Assembly (NCBI GenBank): GCA_050309705.1
Contig: JBNRMR010000034.1
Coordinates: 1 to 31,811 of the forward strand
Reading direction: 5' to 3'
From: JBNRMR01 sp050309705
GTDB taxonomy: Bacteria > Bacillota > Clostridia > Christensenellales > UBA1750
DNA length: 31,811 nucleotides
Shown: in pieces, positions 8,424 through 16,394 of the stretch
Layout: each line of letters starts with the position of its first letter
Numbering within the stretch: the first letter of the stretch is position 1
Program-made: the position numbers and the translations under genes
The notes under the pieces: generated by a model
What the model saw: only the letters and a program-made list of their open reading frames with translations
Database searches by the model: none
What the model was told of the DNA's origin: nothing

Positions 8424-9292
8424 TGGCTGCTGTCGAAAAAAGAGGATTCTTTTATGTCCTGTTGCTGATTTTTCTTACCGTAATATGCTTCAGCATGCTT
8501 TATCCGTTTGTAAACCTTCTGTTCATCTCGTTTTCGGCCCCGCATGAGGTGGTTGCGTCCAAAGGGCTGATGCTGTACCCAAAAGGCTTTAATATTGAGG
8601 CTTATAAGTATCTGATGAAATATCCCTACCTGGGCACCTCTTACCTCAATACCGTGATTATCACCATAACGGGAACAGCCCTTGCAATGGTGGTCACCAC
8701 CATGGGCGGCTACGTTCTTTCCAAGAAAGATCTGCCCGGCCGCACTGTGCTTACAACCTTTGTGGTACTCACCATGTTCATAGGCGGCGGCCTTGTCCCC
8801 ACCTACTTGAACATGCGAAACCTGAAGCTTCTAAACTCCCTGGCGGTGCTGGTGCTTCCCTTCGCAATCTCCACTTGGAACATGTTGCTGATGCGCAACT
8901 TCGTAATGGGCATCCCTTATGAACTGAGCGAGTCGGCCCGTATCGACGGTTGCGGCGAGACCAGGCTTCTGCTGCGCATCATACTGCCGCTTTCAACCCC
9001 CATATTGGCTACCCTGGCGCTGTTCTACGGCGTGGGCCGCTGGAGCGAATATTCCAGCGTCATAATTTACAACACCAGCCCAAGCCTTCAGACCATCCAG
9101 GTCATCATCCGCAAGATGTATGACATGGCAATGAGCTCCGAAGTGACGATAATGGAGGAGCAGATCATGCCACCGCTGGAGGCCATCCGGGCGGCCACGG
9201 TAATCTTTACAACGGTACCAATTCTGTGCGTCTATCCTTTCCTGCAAAAATACTTTGCCCAGGGGCTAATGGTTGGCTCGGTGAAGGGATAG
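8423..9292 (+). CDS. Sugar ABC transporter permease (LplC/YtcP type)
   Basis: A 289-aa permease, partner of the preceding gene. The frame is open from a TTG at 8417, but ATG 8423 is preferred: it overlaps the upstream stop by one base and has a GAAGGGGGG ribosome site 8 bases before it. The N-terminal membrane segment (about residues 12-32) is followed by a long extracytoplasmic loop, as usual for the carbohydrate CUT1-type second permease. The EAA-like loop is E170-S-A-R-I-D-G176 followed by I-I-L-P. Together the two permeases form the membrane pore of a binding-protein-dependent sugar importer. Stop at 9292, with a 67-base gap before the binding-protein gene. Confidence 0.92.
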   Translation: MAAVEKRGFFYVLLLIFLTVICFSMLYPFVNLLFISFSAPHEVVASKGLMLYPKGFNIEAYKYLMKYPYLGTSYLNTVIITITGTALAMVVTTMGGYVLSKKDLPGRTVLTTFVVLTMFIGGGLVPTYLNMRNLKLLNSLAVLVLPFAISTWNMLLMRNFVMGIPYELSESARIDGCGETRLLLRIILPLSTPILATLALFYGVGRWSEYSSVIIYNTSPSLQTIQVIIRKMYDMAMSSEVTIMEEQIMPPLEAIRAATVIFTTVPILCVYPFLQKYFAQGLMVGSVKG

Positions 9293-9328
9293 CGCAAACC
9301 AAACATCGTTATATTCGGCAATGCCGTG

Positions 9329-9334
9329 TATAAT
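9329..9334 (+). promoter_or_regulatory. Possible internal promoter -10 box before the binding protein
   Basis: A perfect TATAAT lies in the 67-base gap ahead of the solute-binding protein. There is no convincing -35 box 16-18 bases upstream. The implied transcript start would fall only a few bases before the ribosome site. An internal promoter here would raise binding-protein levels above permease levels, which is common, but the support is weak. Confidence 0.25.
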
Positions 9335-9359
9335 ATATATATGGAAGAGAGGTATTACA

Positions 9360-11024
9360 ATGAGATCGAAAAAAACAACCGTTCTTTCCTTTGTGGCGTT
9401 GTTGCTGGCTCTGACAATGATGTTGTCAGCCTGCACTGGCACACCAGCCCCAACCGCAGGCACATCGGCAACAACAGCGCCGCCCGCATCGGGCACATCG
9501 GCTCCCGCTGCCCAGACTGCTGCACCTGCTGAACCTGTTGATTCTGAGCCCACTGAAATCTCCATCCTAAAAGGCCATGATGGACGTACTTATGTGGAAA
9601 CCGAAGCCAACATCCAGGCCATTATGGAACTCACCAACACCAAGCTGACTGTGGAACTGGTTGAATTGGGTGAGGTGCTGAACCTGCGCTTCGCCTCCGG
9701 CGAACTGCCCGACATCGTTCAGTTCCCGGCGATGCAGTTCATGAACTACATCAACACCGGCTACATGCTGGAGCTCAACGAATTGTTGGAGAGCAACGGC
9801 CAAAACATACTGGCGAACACCACCGATACCGCCTGGAAGCTTATTGAGACCGAAGGTAAACGCTACGTTTACCCTTACGAGAACAATAACTCCAAGTGGT
9901 TCCTGCAGATCCGTCAGGATTGGCTGAACGATCTGGGCTTTGACTTCTCCGGCAACAGCAAAGTTGACGATCAAGTGACCGTGATCACCCTTGATGAGTA
10001 TGAGGAGATCATTCGCCAGTTTACCGAGAATGATCCCGACGGAAACGGCGTGAATGACACCTACGGCCTCAGCACCGATGGAGGTGCGCTCACGAGCCTT
10101 ATGCACCTCTATGGCGCCTTCGGCGGAATTCCCCGTCATGGCGGTCAGGCCCAGTATTATGAGGTAGACGGCAAGGCTGTTCCCTGGGAGGTCAGCGACG
10201 AATACCGCGCATCCCTCGAGTATATAAACAGCTTATGGAACAAGGGCTACATTGACCCTGAGCTCTTCCTTCTAAATAACGAACAGGGCAAGCAGAAGCT
10301 GATGAACGGCGCTGCCGGCTCCCTCACCGCTTGGTGGTCCAACATTGGCTTCATACTCATCCGTGACGGTCAGTGGGAGATCGATCCCGATGCCGAGTGG
10401 CAGCCCTATGTTCTCACCAGCAACGACGGCTCGAAAGCAGGCATGATGGACAACGGCCTTATCACCAACACAATGGGAATCACCGTCTTCGCTGAGCAAC
10501 CTGAAAAGGTCATGGACTTCCTGAACGAGTTGCACACCGACGAAGGCTGGGCCCTTACACGCCTGGGCATTGAGGGTGACGACTACACCTATAACGCCGA
10601 AGGTTATCCCATCCGCACCGAGAGCGGACAGGCCAAGTTCAACGGCATGGTTATGGACTCGCTTTACAGCATAGTCAACAGACTGGACAAGGTCAACCAC
10701 ATGGACAGCGCTCCGGTTGAGGACGAGATCATGAAGATACGCCGTCACTGGCTGATGCTTCAGTTCTTGAGAGGCATGCCTCTGTACAACTCGCTGTTCT
10801 ACGGGCTGCCCGCTAACGAAGCCTTCGATACCTACGGTGTTGACGTGGATGCTGCCGTTATACAGGCAAACATGTCCTTCGTAACCGGCGAAACTCCGCT
10901 GAACGATGACACCTGGAACAACTATCTGGATACCTGGAAGCGCATGGGCGGAACCGATATACTTAACGCCTACTTGGAAGACTACAATGCAATTCAGGGA
11001 ACCAACCTTCTTCCCGGCATCTAA
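9360..11024 (+). CDS. Extracellular solute-binding lipoprotein (LplA type)
   Basis: A 554-aa sugar-binding protein. The frame is open from ATG 9321, but ATG 9360 is chosen. It gives a classical lipoprotein signal (M-R-S-K-K, then a hydrophobic stretch, then L-S-A-C25), and a purine-rich GGAAGAGAGG sits just upstream. Cys25 would be lipidated and anchored to the outer face of the membrane. A Pro/Ala/Thr-rich linker covers about residues 26-65. The remainder is a family-1 solute-binding fold. The loop D225-P-D227-G-N229-G-V-N-D233 is an EF-hand-like calcium loop that is recurrent in LplA-type proteins. Its partners are the two permeases immediately upstream. The large size suggests an oligosaccharide or glycoside ligand rather than a free monosaccharide (inference). 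Confidence 0.93.
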   Translation: MRSKKTTVLSFVALLLALTMMLSACTGTPAPTAGTSATTAPPASGTSAPAAQTAAPAEPVDSEPTEISILKGHDGRTYVETEANIQAIMELTNTKLTVELVELGEVLNLRFASGELPDIVQFPAMQFMNYINTGYMLELNELLESNGQNILANTTDTAWKLIETEGKRYVYPYENNNSKWFLQIRQDWLNDLGFDFSGNSKVDDQVTVITLDEYEEIIRQFTENDPDGNGVNDTYGLSTDGGALTSLMHLYGAFGGIPRHGGQAQYYEVDGKAVPWEVSDEYRASLEYINSLWNKGYIDPELFLLNNEQGKQKLMNGAAGSLTAWWSNIGFILIRDGQWEIDPDAEWQPYVLTSNDGSKAGMMDNGLITNTMGITVFAEQPEKVMDFLNELHTDEGWALTRLGIEGDDYTYNAEGYPIRTESGQAKFNGMVMDSLYSIVNRLDKVNHMDSAPVEDEIMKIRRHWLMLQFLRGMPLYNSLFYGLPANEAFDTYGVDVDAAVIQANMSFVTGETPLNDDTWNNYLDTWKRMGGTDILNAYLEDYNAIQGTNLLPGI

Positions 11025-11053
11025 TTGATTTTTCAGAGATATTAGTTTATAAT
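11025..11053 (+). promoter_or_regulatory. Promoter of the AraC-type regulator
   Basis: TTGATT (11025-11030), a 17-base spacer and a perfect TATAAT (11048-11053). It begins directly after the stop codon of the binding-protein gene and points at the regulator gene. It would give a leader of about 65 bases that includes the hairpin at 11080-11099. It allows the regulator, the isomerase and the last Gfo gene to be expressed separately from the upstream operon. Confidence 0.6.
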
Positions 11054-11079
11054 AGTACAATAGTAAAAGAAAAGTATGA

Positions 11080-11099
11080 GAGGGGCGGAAACGCCCCTC
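11080..11099 (+). other. Perfect GNRA-capped hairpin in the regulator leader
   Basis: GAGGGGCG (11080-11087), loop GAAA, CGCCCCTC (11092-11099): an uninterrupted 8-bp, very GC-rich stem closed by a GAAA tetraloop. No T-run follows, so it is not a normal intrinsic terminator. The 3' arm can alternatively pair through CCCTC with GAGGG of the ribosome binding site at about 11111-11118. Either RNA stabilisation or control of translation is possible. Confidence 0.6.
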
Positions 11100-11125
11100 A
11101 TGTACCGTTTGGGGAGGGATAATCC

Positions 11126-13366
11126 TTGGCTTTCCTGCGCCGACTGCAAAAACATGGCAACCTGAGGGAGTATATGCGCTATTTCCTGCTGCTTTCTCTT
11201 TCCATCATTTTGTTGATTGGCGGGGCGCAGTATTATTTTGCGCATAATGCGTTGATGCAAGTGGCTGTTGCCAACCGAATTGAATCAATGGGCCTTATCC
11301 GCTCAACTTTCGATTCCGTCATCACGCAGATCGATAATTCCATAGCGCTGTCTCAGTCTGCTTTTCAGCAATATATGATGTACTACAATCAAGGGCAGTA
11401 CACAATGCTTCGTATGATGCAAACACAGGTGAATGCAATAGGTTCAACACAGTATGTGCGCGGTCTTTGCATCTACTACCGCCAAAGCGGTCTTACTCTG
11501 TCATCGGATCTCAGCATAGCTGAACTGAAATATTACCACGACACCGATTTTTTGTTATCGCTGGATGATATGGATTTCACATACAGCACCACCCTGGTGC
11601 GCCCGGTGAACTACCTGGGCTCTCCCACGGAGACAGTGATCACATTGGTGCGCACGCTGCCGGTGTATTACTCCGCGCCTTTGCCGGAGGCCTACTTGGT
11701 TGTAGACCTTGATATGAAGGCTCTTAGCGGTCTTATCACCAGCAGTTTGAGCAGCCACAACAGCTACTTTTGCATCACCTCAACCGAGGGCGAGCTGCTG
11801 GTGGCGGCTGGCGAAGACCAAAACTACGGTGAGATCATAAAGCGGCTGCATGAAACCGAAGACCCCAATACGGGGGGGAAGCAGCAAGTGAAGCGGATAA
11901 GCGATCCGAACAATCTTGTGCTGTTCGTAGCCTCAGAGAACGAAGCCTGGCACTTCGCATATATTGAGCCGCTAAAGAACATAACCGGCACCGGGTTTAG
12001 CCTTCTCTCCATAGGCACAATGCTGGTGTGCGGGGTGGTGCTGTTGCTCAGCACAGTGGCGTCCTTCGTTTTTTCGCGGCGCATTTACAGGCCCATACAG
12101 TCCATTTATGATATCGTGGGCCAAGGAAGCGCATCCCGTCCGCCCAAAACTAAAGAAACCGACTGGATATTGCAGCGAATCGACGGCATGATACGTCACA
12201 ATGTTCGCCTGGAGCATGAAAACCAGCTTTACGCCAAAGGCGACAAGCGCTGGCATCTGGTTAGCCTTTTAAACAGCTCGCCGGAGGAGGACGTCACCGA
12301 AAAGCTGGCCGAGCTGAATCTTTCACTGGAGCCCGATTCCCACTTTATTCTGCTGCTTGCCGGCGCCGCCCCGGACACCGACATGCCTTTGCAGGCCCAA
12401 GTTGAGCGAACGCTGGACGACCCCGGACTGCGGGTGCATTTCGCCCTTAGAATCGCTGCGGAAGAGACCGCACTGTTGCTATCAGGCAATGACGAGGATT
12501 TGAGAAAGGCATCGCTGCGCCCGGACATTCGGTCCGCGCTGAGCATCAACAGCCAGTGTCCCTTTGGTGTCAGCGCCCCCCACACTGATTTGACCGCGCT
12601 GCCTACCGCCTACCTTCAGGCCAAAATGGCTTTGGATACTCGTCTGGTAAAAGGCTCCAACAACGTGGGGTTTTTCGATGATATCGACAGCCAGCTCTAT
12701 CTGCCCTACCCCAAGGATATCGAGACGGCGCTCTTCCGCTCGCTCAAATCAGACAACTGGCAGGACGTGTCCGATGTGCTGAACAGCTTCCGCGAATATT
12801 GCGCCAGCAGCAACGCCATGCCGGAGCAGATAAGAGGCCTATACCTGCAACTGCTTTTTACGGCGCGCTCTTTTCTGGTCTCAGATGCGCGGGAGACGTT
12901 GGAGGTGCTGTACATCGACGGTTGTCAGATCCTCACATTCCGCTATCTGGACGAGATAGACACTTGGATGCGCAGCTATTTCGCCAAGGTGTTCGACATC
13001 ATTCACCAGATGCCCAAAACGGGCAGCGCAGTCATCCGCGCAGTCTGCCAGTACATCGATAGCCATCTGGGAGAAGCGCTTTCTGCCGAAGAGCTTGGTA
13101 GCCGTTTCGGCTATCATCCCACGACCCTGCGCAAGATGTTCCGGGATGATATGCGCATTACTTTTAAAAAATATGTTGATATGAAGAGATTGGAAAAATC
13201 GAAGGAGCTTTTGGTGGAAACCGATTTGAAGGTTCAGGAGATCGCCGAGATGATGGGGTACTTGCACTCACAGTCCTTCATAGCCTTTTTCCGATCGTAT
13301 GAGCATGTCTCGCCCAACGAGTTTCGCGAGCGGCACAAGAGCAAGCTATTACAGGGAGGAATATAA
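11126..13366 (+). CDS. Membrane-anchored AraC-family transcriptional regulator
   Basis: A 746-aa one-component regulator. Start TTG 11126 is chosen because GGGGAGGG lies 7 bases upstream; an in-frame ATG at 11174 with a weaker purine tract is the alternative. Residues about 19-38 form a first membrane helix. About 250 extracytoplasmic residues follow, presumably a Cache-like sensor. A second helix lies at about 290-316, followed by a charged juxtamembrane segment (S-R-R-I-Y-R-P-I). The last 100 residues are a double helix-turn-helix AraC domain with the expected A-E-E-L-G-S-R-F-G-Y and V-Q-E-I-A-E-M-M-G-Y helices and a final S-P-N-E-F-R. Regulators of this design commonly sit beside LplABC transporters and activate them in response to an external sugar or to the loaded binding protein. 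It is the likely regulator of the whole locus. Confidence 0.9.
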   Translation: MAFLRRLQKHGNLREYMRYFLLLSLSIILLIGGAQYYFAHNALMQVAVANRIESMGLIRSTFDSVITQIDNSIALSQSAFQQYMMYYNQGQYTMLRMMQTQVNAIGSTQYVRGLCIYYRQSGLTLSSDLSIAELKYYHDTDFLLSLDDMDFTYSTTLVRPVNYLGSPTETVITLVRTLPVYYSAPLPEAYLVVDLDMKALSGLITSSLSSHNSYFCITSTEGELLVAAGEDQNYGEIIKRLHETEDPNTGGKQQVKRISDPNNLVLFVASENEAWHFAYIEPLKNITGTGFSLLSIGTMLVCGVVLLLSTVASFVFSRRIYRPIQSIYDIVGQGSASRPPKTKETDWILQRIDGMIRHNVRLEHENQLYAKGDKRWHLVSLLNSSPEEDVTEKLAELNLSLEPDSHFILLLAGAAPDTDMPLQAQVERTLDDPGLRVHFALRIAAEETALLLSGNDEDLRKASLRPDIRSALSINSQCPFGVSAPHTDLTALPTAYLQAKMALDTRLVKGSNNVGFFDDIDSQLYLPYPKDIETALFRSLKSDNWQDVSDVLNSFREYCASSNAMPEQIRGLYLQLLFTARSFLVSDARETLEVLYIDGCQILTFRYLDEIDTWMRSYFAKVFDIIHQMPKTGSAVIRAVCQYIDSHLGEALSAEELGSRFGYHPTTLRKMFRDDMRITFKKYVDMKRLEKSKELLVETDLKVQEIAEMMGYLHSQSFIAFFRSYEHVSPNEFRERHKSKLLQGGI

Positions 13367-13368
13367 GA

Positions 13369-14457
13369 ATGCATGATGAGATTAGGGCAGTGCGCTTGCT
13401 GCCTGAGCGGGTCTGGCGCACCTATATCGGCGGACGCCTGTTAGATGTCCTGCGTGGGCAGGAAGGCCAGGACGGGAGCTTTCCCGAGGAATGGCTGATG
13501 TCTGTGGTGAGGGCTGCCAACGCCGGGCGTGAGGAAATTGTTGAGGGGCCCAGTTGGCTGGCCGACACGCCTGACCAGCTGTTTTCCCAGTTGGTGGAGG
13601 CCGATCCGGCCACTTGGCTGGGGACTGCTCACTCTGAACGCTATGGCGCCGACCCGGCAATCCTGGTCAAACTTATAGATTCTGCCGAGCGCCTGGGCAT
13701 TCAGGTGCATCCCGACCGCCAGCGCGCACAGCAGCTACTGGGCAGCCAATACGGTAAAACAGAGTGCTGGCACATACTTGAGACTCGCCAGGACATCCAC
13801 CCCGCTGCTTGCGTTTATTTTGGCTTTAAGCCGGGCATCACCAGGGAGAAATGGAAGGCCCTTTTCGACGTTCAGGACATCCCCGGAATGCTGGACTGCT
13901 TGCACCGCTTTGAAGTGGCCCCCGGCGACACCATATACATCCCGGGCGGCGTGCCACATGCCATTGGCGCCGGCTGCCTGTTGGCTGAGATCCAGGAACC
14001 CACCGACTATACGATCCGTGTGGAGCTCACCACTCCTTCAGGTTACAGGATTGACGACGAGATGTGCCACCGAGGCATGGGGTTTGACCGTATGTTTGAC
14101 TGCTTTGACTACCAGGGCCTTGATGAGGAGCAGACCCGTCAGCGCTGGTTCATCCCACCGATGGAGCTGTCGTCCAGCCCAGGTGGCAGGCGCAATTCGC
14201 TGGTGGACAAGCGGCACACCGATTATTTCCGCGCGGAGGAACTGTTGGTTACAGGCACAATGGAAATCGAGACGGGCGGGGAATATTCTTGCCTTTACGG
14301 GCTGGAGGGCAAAGCAACCCTTTCTGCCGGGGGCAAATGGTCCATTGGTAGGGGCGATCAGTTCTTCCTTCCGGGAGCGCTTCCAACGTTCACACTTACC
14401 GCTGAAAGCGAAACCCCTGCACGAATTTTGCGCTTCATGGGCCCTCCTGCGGGGTAA
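13369..14457 (+). CDS. Class I mannose-6-phosphate isomerase-like protein
   Basis: A 362-aa cupin-fold protein of the type I phosphomannose isomerase family, starting two bases after the previous stop; AGGGAGGA lies upstream. The zinc ligands are all present: Gln112 and His114 (I-Q-V-H-P-D), Glu132 (K-T-E-C-W-H) and His197 (G-V-P-H-A-I-G-A-G). The block E-I-Q-E-P-T-D-Y-T also fits the family. The usual reaction is interconversion of mannose-6-phosphate and fructose-6-phosphate. The gene is in a catabolic cluster without an obvious sugar kinase, so it may act on another sugar or sugar phosphate. It is co-transcribed with the regulator before it and the dehydrogenase after it. Family is confident; the in vivo substrate is not. 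Confidence 0.88.
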   Translation: MHDEIRAVRLLPERVWRTYIGGRLLDVLRGQEGQDGSFPEEWLMSVVRAANAGREEIVEGPSWLADTPDQLFSQLVEADPATWLGTAHSERYGADPAILVKLIDSAERLGIQVHPDRQRAQQLLGSQYGKTECWHILETRQDIHPAACVYFGFKPGITREKWKALFDVQDIPGMLDCLHRFEVAPGDTIYIPGGVPHAIGAGCLLAEIQEPTDYTIRVELTTPSGYRIDDEMCHRGMGFDRMFDCFDYQGLDEEQTRQRWFIPPMELSSSPGGRRNSLVDKRHTDYFRAEELLVTGTMEIETGGEYSCLYGLEGKATLSAGGKWSIGRGDQFFLPGALPTFTLTAESETPARILRFMGPPAG

Positions 14458-14493
14458 TTTTGACGGAAAATTAATAAATTGAAGGGGTTTAAA

Positions 14494-15513
14494 ATGAAAA
14501 AAAAGAAAATGGCTCTTGTGGGGCTGAACTTTGGCAAGTGGCTTGCCAACAACGAACTGATAAACGGCGCCGCCTCGCCCTATTTTGACCTTGCGCTTGT
14601 GTGTGATATGGATGAACAGCTGGCGAAAGCCTGCGCCGCTGAGTACGGCATCGACTACTGCACCGATATCGCCGATATTATTGCTGATGACACCATCGAC
14701 ATAGTGGTGCTAATGACAGGGCCAAATGGCCGCGCACGCCTGATGGATGGCCTGATCGACGCCAACAAGGCAGTGATGACCACAAAGCCCTTTGAAACGG
14801 ACGCCGACGAAGCGCTGCGTATACTCGAAAAAGCGCGTGAAAAGTCTGTGCCGCTGTTCATGAATTCCCCCCAACCGGTGCCGCCAGCCGACATTGCGTG
14901 TATTTTGGAATGGCAGGAAAAGCACCAGCTGGGTCGTTTGGTGGGCTATCACGCCCACAATTGGGCCAATTACCGTGAAAAACCCAACGGCACCTGGTAT
15001 GATGATCCCGCATTATGCCCTGCCGCTCCCCTGCTGCGCCTGGGAATCTACTGCCTGGACGATCTGGGCTGGTTCATCCCGGACGCAGGTGAAACGGTGT
15101 GTGTGGAGCAAAGCAGGATATTTACCGGGCGTCCCACTGCGGACAATGCCTGCGTACTCATCCGTCACGGGGACGGCACCATTGGCACCATATACTCCTC
15201 CTTCTGCGTTCACGATGGCTTGCCTTACCCTCGAGCCCTGTCGCTGCAGTTCGAAAATGGCGTGGTCACCCGCACCACCCATCACGACAAACGGGCCGGG
15301 GACCTGGTCACCGTATCCCTTTCAGCCCTTCAAAAGAGCCTGGAGGAAACGCAATCTTTCAGGATGAAGGGGCGCGGCTACCGGTGGGATTTGATGTACG
15401 ACATGCTTGAGGGGTTGCCCTTGCCGGCCAACAGCACAACGCCGCAGCAGGTGGTCAAGGGCGTGCGACTGCTGGAAAAGATAAAGACCGCCAGCGGCAC
15501 GGTAGTTCCTTGA
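14494..15513 (+). CDS. Gfo/Idh/MocA-family oxidoreductase lacking the usual catalytic His
   Basis: A 339-aa dehydrogenase-like protein. The frame opens at TTG 14479, but ATG 14494 is preferred because GAAGGGG sits 6 bases before it and the lysine-rich M-K-K-K-K start leads directly into the Rossmann strand. The nucleotide loop is A-L-V-G-L-N-F-G-K. The conserved lysine is Lys98 in T-T-K-P-F-E. Where the family normally has G-x-H, this protein has L-G-I-Y186-C-L-D-D, so the catalytic histidine is replaced by tyrosine. It could still bind NAD(P) and a sugar, and some family members work without this histidine, but the activity may differ from simple dehydrogenation. It is the last gene of the locus; a terminator follows 17 bases after the stop. 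Confidence 0.87.
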   Translation: MKKKKMALVGLNFGKWLANNELINGAASPYFDLALVCDMDEQLAKACAAEYGIDYCTDIADIIADDTIDIVVLMTGPNGRARLMDGLIDANKAVMTTKPFETDADEALRILEKAREKSVPLFMNSPQPVPPADIACILEWQEKHQLGRLVGYHAHNWANYREKPNGTWYDDPALCPAAPLLRLGIYCLDDLGWFIPDAGETVCVEQSRIFTGRPTADNACVLIRHGDGTIGTIYSSFCVHDGLPYPRALSLQFENGVVTRTTHHDKRAGDLVTVSLSALQKSLEETQSFRMKGRGYRWDLMYDMLEGLPLPANSTTPQQVVKGVRLLEKIKTASGTVVP

Positions 15514-15530
15514 TCGGCGCAATACTTGTA

Positions 15531-15560
15531 AAAAAACCCTGGCTTTGCCGGGGGTTTTTT
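15531..15560 (+). terminator. Intrinsic terminator of the sugar locus
   Basis: A-run, then CCCTGGC-TTT-GCCGGGG (7 bp with one G-T wobble), then six T. It starts 17 bases after the stop of the Gfo/Idh gene and closes the + strand locus. Confidence 0.85.
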
Positions 15561-15879
15561 AATATTTGGCGTAGGCTGTTGCCTGCAGCTTTGGGCAGTA
15601 GCCCTCCTCAATTTTCTCCTGCGTTTTGGTGCGAACATTTCATTGGGATGGATAGCCACATGCCTTTAGCAGGCACTCCTGAACGAGCAGCTCACGCTCA
15701 TATGGGTAAGAATTGACTGCGCTGCCGTTTATTATCTCGGCAAACTCCTTTAGCTGATCATCATATCGGCCGGTGGTATTCGGGAAGGAAACCGGCGTGA
15801 TCGCACCCGGCAAAGATATAATGGCCGCCTGCGTGATATTTGGCCAACCAATCACGATGCGGCTGTTTGTTATGGCGAT
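15559..15879 (-). pseudogene. Decayed oxidoreductase-like C-terminus (Gfo/Idh/MocA type, probable)
   Basis: On the - strand, a frame from 15879 reads N-S-R-I-V-I-G-W-P-N-I-T, then F-P-N-T-T-G-R-Y-D-D-Q-L-K-E-F, then Y-E-R-E-L-L-V-Q-E-C-L-L-K. That is the style of the C-terminal tail of Gfo/Idh/MocA proteins. It meets a TGA at 15640-15642. In the same frame it continues for 26 sensible, polar codons to a TAA at 15559, so the TGA looks like a nonsense mutation. Upstream, the frame is closed by TAA and TGA at 15880-15885, with no intact Rossmann half visible. It is a relic; family assignment rests on pattern only. Confidence 0.45.
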
Positions 15880-16138
15880 TCATTATGGCATCAACAGAGC
15901 CGATTTTCTGTTTCGAAAGCAACGCTCCAGCGCATACTGAAAGATTCCACAGGAAGCAGCTTTGGGGAACATGTACACAGCGGACAAAGCGTGCCAAAGA
16001 GTTAATCACGGCGGACATACCCATACGTCTGTTCTTCAAATATACCAAAAATATTATATCTGATGCATGCCTGAATGTGCAGATGCCTGTTCTAGCTTCC
16101 GCCTGATAAAAGCAGGGATTCTGTTGCCATTGAAATAA
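15880..16138. other. Non-coding or decayed segment
   Basis: No convincing gene. Short open frames exist on both strands but have no ribosome site or recognisable motif. The - strand may hold further shattered pieces of the same oxidoreductase relic in another frame. It separates that relic from the recombinase stub. Confidence 0.5.
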
Positions 16139-16348
16139 GGCGAGCTATCCCTGCACGGGTTACGCCATTCATGTGCCACCCTGCTGAATTATCTTGATGT
16201 GAATTTGGTTGACATCAGTAAAATCCTCGGTCATGCAAAGACTTCCACAACGATGGATATATACGCCCATTCGTTTGAAGAACAAAGTAAGGAAGCCGCC
16301 AACAAGCTAAATGGTTTTCTGGTGGAGAACAAGAGAAGATACGCATAA
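16139..16348 (+). pseudogene. Tyrosine recombinase/integrase, C-terminal remnant
   Basis: A 69-codon frame with no start, closed upstream by TAA at 16136. It reads L-H-G-L-R-H-S-C-A-T-L-L (the H-x-x-R box), I-L-G-H-A (the G-H box), then M-D-I-Y-A-H-S-F with the nucleophilic tyrosine, and ends in N-K-R-R-Y-A. These are the last three catalytic elements of a phage/ICE-type tyrosine recombinase. The first arginine and the N-terminal DNA-binding domains are missing. The tail keeps its own terminator-like hairpin (16353-16388). It marks a former integrated element. Confidence 0.85.
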
Positions 16349-16352
16349 CGAG

Positions 16353-16388
16353 AAAAGAGCCAGTGGGTAACAGTCCTGCGGCTCTTTT
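16353..16388. terminator. Bidirectional terminator
   Basis: AAAAGAGCC (16353-16361) pairs perfectly with GGCTCTTTT (16380-16388), with A-runs and T-runs on both sides. It lies between the converging recombinase stub (+) and the ribbon-helix-helix gene (-). Confidence 0.75.
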
Positions 16389-16394
16389 TGAGTG

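Noticed and set aside
11080..11099. The GC-rich hairpin as an intrinsic terminator after the binding-protein gene
   Set aside because: No T-run follows the stem, and a good promoter lies between it and the preceding stop codon.
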